Positions 57,713 to 64,000 of a DNA stretch of 64,000 bases are shown in pieces. The DNA is from Anisodus tanguticus (Eukaryota > Streptophyta > Magnoliopsida > Solanales > Solanaceae). The notes below the pieces were generated by a model. That model was not told where the DNA came from and made no database searches. It saw only the letters and a program-made list of their open reading frames with translations. The position numbers and the translations under genes are program-made. The stretch's first letter is position 1. The number at the start of each line of letters is the position of its first letter. Where the stretch lies: contig CM067539.1 in the NCBI GenBank assembly GCA_034509755.1, positions 51,549,513-51,613,512 on the forward strand, read 5' to 3'.

Positions 57713-58222
57713 TCATCGAAGAAGTCCAACTGAAGTTGCACACATCTTCAGTTTATCATTCGGCACGGCCTTCGTCAGCATGTCGGCTGGGTTCTGACTT
57801 CCTAGGATCTTCTTAAGCACTAATACTTCATCTTCCAAAGTTGATCGGATGAAGTAGTACCGAAGTTGTATGTGCTTCGTGCGAGCATGGTAAACCGGGT
57901 TCTTGGCCAAATGGATGGCACTCTGGCTATCACAGTATACCACACTCCCCTCGTGGTTATAATCCAATTCCCACAGAAAATATTGTAGCCATATCATCTC
58001 CTTCGTGGTCTCCGTTACGACAACGTACTCTGCCTCACAGCTAGAGAGAGCTACTATCTTCTGCAACTTTGAAACCCAATAAATCGCAGTACCTCCGAAG
58101 GTGTAAACATACCCGGATGTGCTCTTTCTACTATCAACATCACCACCATTGTAAGCATAAAATATATCCTTCCAATCCTGTCTCTGACTTTTGGAAACAC
58201 AAAGCTGAACTAGAGCTGCCAT
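57713..58222 (-). pseudogene. copia RNase H domain
   Basis: An open stretch of 169 codons reads YNGGDVDSRKSTSGYVYTFG, ALSSCEAEYVVVTETTKEMI and VVYCDSQSAIHLAKNPVYHA. These hold the copia RNase H motifs with their acidic residues. It ends with the ILGSQNPADMLTKAVPNDKL block near the 3' LTR. The first Asp of the family's YxDADWAGD motif lies at the frame change with the RT piece (58140-58222). Confidence 0.9.
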
Positions 58223-58790
58223 TCAGATATCTAAAAATCCATTTCACAGTCTCCCAATGTTGCTTTCCCGGATTGCTCATAAATCTGCTAACAACACCCA
58301 TTGCATGTGCAATGTCTGGCCTCGTGCATACTATCGTATACTTAAGACTGCCGATAGCCAATGCATAATGTACCTTGTCCATATGCTTCATCTCGTCCTC
58401 GGTTATCGACGACTGATATTTTGACAAATGAAAATGTACAACCAAGGGTGTACTGACTGGCTTGGCATCATCCATCTTGAACCTCTTGAGAACTTTCTTC
58501 ACGTATTCTTTTTGTGAGAGTTTGATGCCCTCCTTACTTCGGATGATTCTTATCCCAAGGATTTGCATTGCGGCCCCCAAATCCTTCATTGCAAATTCTT
58601 CTGACAACTTCTTTTTCAGCCGATCAATCTCAAGTAGGTTTTTCTCTATGATCAGCATGTCGTCAACATAAAGAAGCAATATCATGTAGGAGTCTTCAAA
58701 TCTCTTGAAATAACAACAGTGATCCACTTCGCACCTTACGAACTCGGCTTTCTTCATAAAGTTGTCAAACTTCTTATACTACTGTCTTGG
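58140..58790 (-). pseudogene. copia reverse transcriptase, C-terminal two-thirds
   Basis: It shows the catalytic LLLYVDDMLIIEKN, LSEEFAMKDLGAAMQILGIR and YTIVCTRPDIAHAMGVVSRF. Upstream (58745-58860) are GFEVKGKENLVCKHQKSMYG and LKHAPR, followed by a stop where Trp is usual. The N-terminal ~100 residues of RT are absent: the linker sequence EPESYEEVMKVDELIKWELE (about 58860-58930) joins directly to this block. It cannot copy RNA. Confidence 0.88.
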
Positions 58791-59162
58791 AGCATGTTTC
58801 AGTCCATACATGCTCTTTTGATGTTTGCACACCAGATTCTCTTTTCCTTTGACCTCAAATCCCTCAATTTCCAGCTCCCACTTGATCAATTCATCGACTT
58901 TCATTACTTCTTCATAAGATTCCGGCTCCCCTCTATTAGTGAGCAGAATGTAGTTGAGGGATGGAGAGAACCTGTGAACCAGCTTCCTGATTCTGGATGA
59001 TCTGCATAATCATGTGATCGACGTCTGCTGATTTGTTTCAGAATCAATATTTTTATCAACCCTGCAATCATTAGTTTGTTCCTCTGCCTCAGTCGTGCCT
59101 GGCTGTGGCTCGACTGCCGAGAAGTCTCTCAAATCGGCTATTTCCGATTCCTTGTTCTTACA

Positions 59163-59894
59163 TTATGAACTTTCCCATAACTTTTCCTTGTACAACACTT
59201 GTTTATTAAAGACTACATCCCTGCTTCGGATGATCTTCCAATTTTGGTCATCCCAGAATCGGTAACCGAACTCGGTGTCACCATAGCCGATAAAATAACA
59301 CTTCTTAGATTTTTGATCAAGTTTACTTCTAGCCGTTGCATCAATATGAACATAGGATAAGCAGCCGAACACTTTCAGAAGGGAAATATTTACCTTCTTT
59401 CCACTCCAAGCCTCTTTTGGAATTCTGAAACCCAAAGTAACAGACGGTCCTCTATTAATTAAGAAGGATGCGATATTGATTACATCTACCCAGAATTCCT
59501 TAGGTAGTCTACCGTGTATTCTCATGATCCGTGCACGCTCGTTCAATGTTCGATTTATCATTTCCGCAATTCCATTTTGTTGGTGCGTTCCAGGAATAGT
59601 CTTCACCATCTTGATCCCATTATCAACACAATACCATTTGAAGTCACCATCAATGTATTCTCCACCATTGTCGGACCTCAGGCTCTTCAACTTGAGGTTT
59701 GTCTCATTCTAAATCATGACTTTCCACTTTTTGAAAACCGTGAACACGTCGGATTTATTTTTCATAAAATAGACCCATAGCGTTTTGGTTGAATCATCAA
59801 TGAAGGTCACGTAGTAATGTGATCCTCTGAGTGAAGGGACGGTGGCAGGTCCCCACACGTCAGTGTGCACCGATTCAAGCTTCTTGACCTTCAA
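59163..59894 (-). pseudogene. copia integrase
   Basis: The first Asp is in LESVHTDVWGPATVPSLRGS (59709-59894), the second in MKSLRSDNGGEYIDGDFKWY and the Glu in HQQNGIAEMINRTLNERARI (59163-59690). A TAG at about 59708-59710 separates the parts. The C-terminal segment has FGCLSYVHIDATARSKLDQK and DVVFNKQVLYK. Apart from that stop the domain is well preserved. Confidence 0.9.
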
Positions 59895-60382
59895 TTCCCT
59901 ACATTTGAAAAACTTACTCGTTTCTGTTTTCCGAGAATGCAGCTTTCACACATATAATGGTCCACCGACTTCAGCTCCAGAATCAAGCCGTTAGTTACTA
60001 AGAGCTTCATTCCTTTCTGGCTCATATGCCCCAGCCTGCAATGCCATAACTCTGTCTTCTTTGTGTTGTCAACAAAGACGATCATATCATGACAACTCGT
60101 CATCATATAAAGGGTACCAATTTTCTTTCCTCGGCCAACCACCATAACACCATTTATCACCTTCCAGGACCCATTACCAAAGTTAACATCATGTCCCTCA
60201 TTATCAAGCTGATCCACTGAGATCAAATTACGCATTAGCTTCAACACATGTCTGATCTTTGTGATGTTCCACATGTGTCCATTAGAAATTTTCAATATAA
60301 TGTCTCCAGTACCAATATTGTCTAAAGCCTCACCATCTGCTAGATAAACTTTACCGAGATTCCCACCAATGTAATTCGTCAT
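59891..60382 (-). pseudogene. copia protease end and GAG-pre-integrase
   Basis: An open stretch of 163 codons reads GNLGKVYLADGEALDNIGTG, RHVLKLMRNLISVDQLDNEG, LWHCRLGHMSQKGMKLL and CESCILGKQKRVSF. It covers the second half of the protease and the HHCC zinc-binding module before integrase. Confidence 0.85.
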
Positions 60383-61290
60383 TATATCACGATGTGAGGT
60401 GGTGTGGAAACAAGCTCATGAGTCAAGCACCCAAGAGTCGATCGGGCTGTCAACGGATAACAACAGCGCATCGCCAATGTCTTTAGTGGCAGCATTGATT
60501 CCACTCCCCTTATTGTCCTCTTTCTTCGGTGCCCTGCAATTCTTCTTGATGTGAGCCGATTTCCCGCAGTTCCAACACTCAAGTGTTTTCCTAGAATTGG
60601 ATTGACCCCTGTCATTCATTGACTTTGACTTGCCCTTATTTAAGTTGTAGTTTCTATCATAATTTTTGCCTCTGTTCTCAACATTCAGAGCAGAACTAGT
60701 CGATGCGTCACCAGAGTCTATCCTGCAAACCTCCTCGGAAAGGATACGATCTCTAACATTGTTGAACTTCAGTTTGTCACGGCCGTTAGAATTACTAACC
60801 GCTGCTCTCATCGGCTCCCAACTGTTCGGTAGAGACGCCAATAAAATTAGGGCTTACACTTCATCGTCAAACTCGATTGCAACCGATGACAGTTAATTAA
60901 CAATCGTGTTGAATTCATTCACGTGCATTGCAATAGGAGCACCTTCTTCCATCTTTAGATGAAAGAGTTTTTCATGAGAAATACCTTATTATTAGCCGAG
61001 AGTTTCTCATACATGTCGGACAAAACCTTCATCATGCCAGCTGTGGTCTTCTCCTTCGCCACGTTGTGAGCAACGTTCTTTGACAACGTCAATTAGATTA
61101 CTCCAAAACCTGTCTGTCAAGGAGATTCCAATCTGCTTCATTCATTTCATCTAGCTTCGGGCTCAACGGTTGATGAAGCTTTTTGCCGTACAAATAGTCT
61201 TCGATCTGCATTCTCCAGAATGCAAAATATGTACCATCGATTTACCGATGCCGTGTGTCGAACCATCTTTGCCTCCCATTGTTTTCTAAT
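60383..61290 (-). pseudogene. copia gag with zinc knuckle and protease active site
   Basis: The start region (about 61150-61290) reads FWRMQIEDYLYGKKLHQPLS and NEADWNLLDRQVLE, followed by frame changes. The part 60416-60841 has MASLPNSWEPMRAAVSNSNG and the knuckle CWNCGKSAHIKKNC. It ends at the protease active site SWVLDS, cut short by a stop. It is the capsid and RNA-binding part of the polyprotein and is broken. Confidence 0.85.
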
Positions 61291-61295
61291 TGCAA

Positions 61296-61309
61296 CACAT
61301 GATACCAGT
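61296..61309 (-). promoter_or_regulatory. primer-binding site of the copia element
   Basis: On the minus strand it reads actggtatcatgtg directly after the LTR end ...CCAACA. TGGTATCA matches the initiator tRNA-Met site. Confidence 0.8.
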
Positions 61310-61793
61310 TGTTGGAATTTACGTCCCGAAATCCTACCTAATCTAAAAACAATAAAATAGAGAAGAACAAATAACACACACAAATTTATAGTGGTTCACC
61401 CTCAATGCGAGAGCTAGTCCACTTGCCGCTGCATATTTTACTATAATGGAGTTTTGAGTTTACAATTCTCTCGACTCTCTCTGTCGGCTATTCGACACGC
61501 TCAAAGAACTCTCTTTAGCTGCTCACGTGAATTGTATCTAACTTAACTCAACTCAACTCAACTCGAAAATGACGTCCTAGACTATATATAGAGAAAACCA
61601 GGGCGAATATAATATAAGCCTAAAAATCCCCAAATTACCCTCCACTAATAACATTACACCGGCTAATGCCAGCCTCCACAATCGGCTGATCCAATCGGCT
61701 AATTCCAATTGGCTAATCCCAATCGGCTGATGCCAACCCTCTACGTAGGGTCTTCATAGTGTTGGTAAATGAATTAGGCTCCACAACTCAACA
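61310..61793 (-). repeat. 5' LTR of the copia element
   Basis: 484 bp; on the minus strand it starts TGTTGAGTTGTGGAGCC and ends ...TAAATTCCAACA. A TATA box-like tatatatag lies near 61582-61591. Repeated caatcggct(a/g)at motifs lie at 61675-61735. Confidence 0.88.
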
Positions 61794-62009
61794 CTTTTGA
61801 TATGTTGCACATGAAATCTTCATGTAAAGATAGGAAGTGGCTAGAGAAAATGTATACATAGGGTACTGTATAGGGAATGACAGGAAATAGGAAGGGTGAG
61901 ATATGGTTTAGGTGGTCAGGATTTTTCTTTTGCCTCTTGATACTCTATTTTGAGTTGATATATAGATTTTTGGGTGTATGATGTTTGAAAGATGCAATAA
62001 AATGAGTGT

Positions 62010-62881
62010 TTGTTCGACCAAAAAATATGGTCTTACTTTTCTTCTGCTGCAGGTTCGAATATTGCAGGTATGCATTTTCACCAAGTGATTATAACATGGT
62101 GGAATGTTGATGTGCTGCCAAGAGTTAAGTCTATATTCTATGCAGTGCCTTCTATCATAATATGGGAGTTGTGGAAGAAAAGGAATGGTGACATGCATAA
62201 CAAGAAGATATCAACAGTACGGTGTTATATCATGCCTCAACAAATATTCAACACTTGGTGAAATTGAGTAAGCCTTGGATCAAGGTTGTGCCTCATAGAT
62301 GGGCTGATACTCTCAAAATTTTGGAGCAATTTATTCCTAAATTGAACGTGACTAAGGTATGGTGGAAATTGCCTCCTGAAGGTTGGTGGAAGTGTAATAT
62401 AGATGGGGTAATAGGAGGTAACCCTAGCAGGAGTGCTTATGCATTTTGTGTGAGAGATGATGCAGGTGACTTAGTGTATGCAAAGGGTAAGGAGATGGAG
62501 GAGGCATTAAATACTGAATCTGAGGCAATGGCATTACTTGAGTCTGGGTAAGTTTTGTTTGACTCAGCATAAGTACTTACTTATACTAGAAATAGACTCA
62601 TTATTGATGAAAAACATACTGGATAGGGAGCGAAACCACCATAGAACATTGCCTTTGTGGTAGAGGAATTTCTTGACATAATTCACAATACTGAAGTTCA
62701 AGTTCTGCAAATTTTGAGGGAAGGAAACCAACTAGCACACCACATATCTAATGTTGCACTTGATGATGGAGAGGTGGTGGATAATACCTTTGCAGAACTG
62801 GACTCGAAAGGGAGGAGAATTCTCAATAGTGATAAGTTATTATGTCCATACTTGAGAATCAGAACTCATAGGAAGTATTGA
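62010..62881 (+). pseudogene. L1-type LINE ORF2 C-terminus with RNase H (RVT_3)
   Basis: The plus strand reads SIFYAVPSIIIWELWKKRNG, then after a frameshift at about 62235 WKLPPEGWWKCNIDGVIGGN, AYAFCVRDDAGDLVYAKG and LNTESEAMALLESG. A further shift gives LILEIDSL near 62583 and then VQVLQILREGNQLAHHISN. These are the RNase H-like blocks at the end of plant L1 ORF2: NIDG holds the first Asp, ESEA the Glu and EIDS the next Asp. At least two frameshifts make it a pseudogene. Confidence 0.8.
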
Positions 62882-63830
62882 GGAGGGTGGATGATGGTGT
62901 GTTGGTGTGGAGAAGTGCATACCATTATATTCAAGTCCATGTGGAGGAGAGTATAGCGGTACAGTTTTCTACTAACATTGTGTTCTATTTTTTTTAGGTT
63001 TCAGGCTCATTTGGATGCAGCAGATAACTTGTAAAGTTAGGGACAAATATCGCACCAGTTCTACATCAAATGCAGATAGTGTGTGTGTCAAAGATCCTAC
63101 TTTTGGATATGACTTGATGCATACAGGACACAACAATCACGTTTACTATTGTTCCGTTGATCCATATTACACAAGATATGATATGGAAGTAGGTTATAGG
63201 GTGCAACACATTACTCACAGATTCTTAGGATGTATATGACCTTGGATCACACTGTTATTGGAGGCATCTAGCTCATGCATGATTTCTATATTGACATTGT
63301 CACAATGTGTGGTATTAGTACAATGTATTCATTCTGCTGCGACATTTACAATATTGGGAAAGTGTATTGGGCTACCTTGCTATTCATAAGAGAAAAAGAG
63401 GTGTTGCAAGGACATGTTCAGGCCATAGATCAAACATTTGCACAACACACACACGAGGAAAATATGCATACATGGTTGGTTTGCAACTGATCAAGATAGA
63501 AGAGCAACTCTTTGGCTGAAGATCCAAAGTGCCGAAGGCACAAAATTATGCTACACAAAAGTGCTGAAGGCACAAATTTGTGCTACATCGCACTTTATGC
63601 CGAGGACAAGTACTGAGAGTTGTGTTTTTATGGTCCAAAGTGTTGAAGGTACTTTTCACAGGTTTTTAGTTTGGTCATTTCATTACATAGCTTCTTGTAG
63701 CACCAACTTAGGACATCATATAAATCCTAGGTTGGTCATTAAATTATTTCTTGCATTTCTTAGTCTTTTGGCTACCTTGTAAAGACTTTTTATGTTTTTT
63801 GCTTTGAGAAAATAAATAAAATAGCCCCAA
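62882..63830 (+). mobile_element. probable 3' untranslated part of the L1-type LINE
   Basis: After the RNase H remnant the region has no known domain. A ~32-bp tandem repeat (agtgccgaaggcacaaaatt and variant) lies at 63528-63590. The segment ending tttgctttgagaaaataaat at about 63800-63825 resembles the A-rich end of such LINEs. The exact end is uncertain. Confidence 0.45.
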
Positions 63831-64000
63831 GCCCTAAAATGTCTAGTGGAATTGCCTTAAAAATTAATTATGAGTTCCTTCTAGATGTATCATATCTCCT
63901 AATCTGTGATGGCATCTAATCTAACTTGTCAGACGAACCACACAATATGAATACACCTAAAATGAAAGACAATAACATAAAAAAGGAACAAAATATCACT
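63831..64000. other. unassigned right edge
   Basis: AT-rich sequence without recognisable features. Confidence 0.5.

Larger units (their letters stand above)
57321..61793 (-). mobile_element. Ty1/copia retrotransposon with truncated 3' LTR and internal deletion
   Basis: On the minus strand: 5' LTR (61310-61793), primer-binding site, gag with zinc knuckle, GAG-pre-integrase, integrase, partial RT, RNase H, and a 3' LTR (57321-57651) that lacks its last ~130 bp. The two LTRs are closely similar where they overlap, including a run of aactcaactcaactcaactc. The five bases outside the ends do not match, as expected after truncation. Stops and deletions inactivate it. Confidence 0.9.

Noticed and set aside
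62010..62881. RNase H-like sequence as a stand-alone host gene
   Set aside because: It has at least two frameshifts, and the preceding WELWKKRN block is the usual L1 ORF2 tail, so a LINE remnant is more likely.

Overview
The window is plant nuclear DNA, most likely from a member of the Solanaceae. That is inferred from the transposon families: an RTE LINE with the TTG-type 3' tail common in this family, an Au-type SINE, a GGGTAAATTT-ended MULE, Tekay/Del gypsy elements and Stowaway-like MITEs. There are no bacterial operons, CRISPR arrays or phage genes. I support only one ordinary host gene, an intronless proline-rich, extensin-like cell-wall protein at 52926-54605 (+), with a TATA box and polyadenylation signals. 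Nearly everything else is transposable-element DNA at various stages of decay.

Layout. 1-6321: a minus-strand Ty1/copia element of the Angela/BARE type that runs off the left edge (RT, integrase, protease, gag, long leader, primer-binding site, 1.6 kb 5' LTR). 7110-12515: gypsy LTR-like sequence, then a gypsy fragment (LTR end, primer-binding site, broken gag). 12516-22308: a tandem array of one partial and three complete ~3.1 kb LTR-like units. 22647-26249: a complete hAT element with a perfect 8-bp target duplication and a broken BED/hAT transposase gene.

26521-49632 is a layered nest. A ~0.5 kb host segment exists as two direct copies. Copy 1 was hit by a MULE with long terminal inverted repeats (26949-47081, 10-bp target duplication). 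The MULE's right arm was hit by a CACTA element (27880-46821, TTA duplication). The CACTA element carries a 5'-truncated copia (29788-33590), intron-like sequence with LINE debris, an Au-type SINE with a 17-bp duplication, and a 10 kb Tekay gypsy (36341-46344) whose left LTR is inflated by an internal duplication. Copy 2 of the host segment received an RTE LINE (47742-49170) instead, so each copy serves as the empty site for the other's insertion.

49633-57000: intergenic DNA around the extensin-like gene, with a foldback repeat, a Stowaway-like MITE and a (TA)n tract in its upstream region and another MITE downstream. 57148-63830: L1-type LINE fragments flanking a minus-strand copia (57321-61793) with a truncated 3' LTR and a deleted RT N-terminus.

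The retroelement genes are almost all pseudogenes with stops and frameshifts. They do not form a working pathway together. The biological content is the insertion history and the single cell-wall gene. No identities, dates or database matches were computed; family names rest on recognised motifs.
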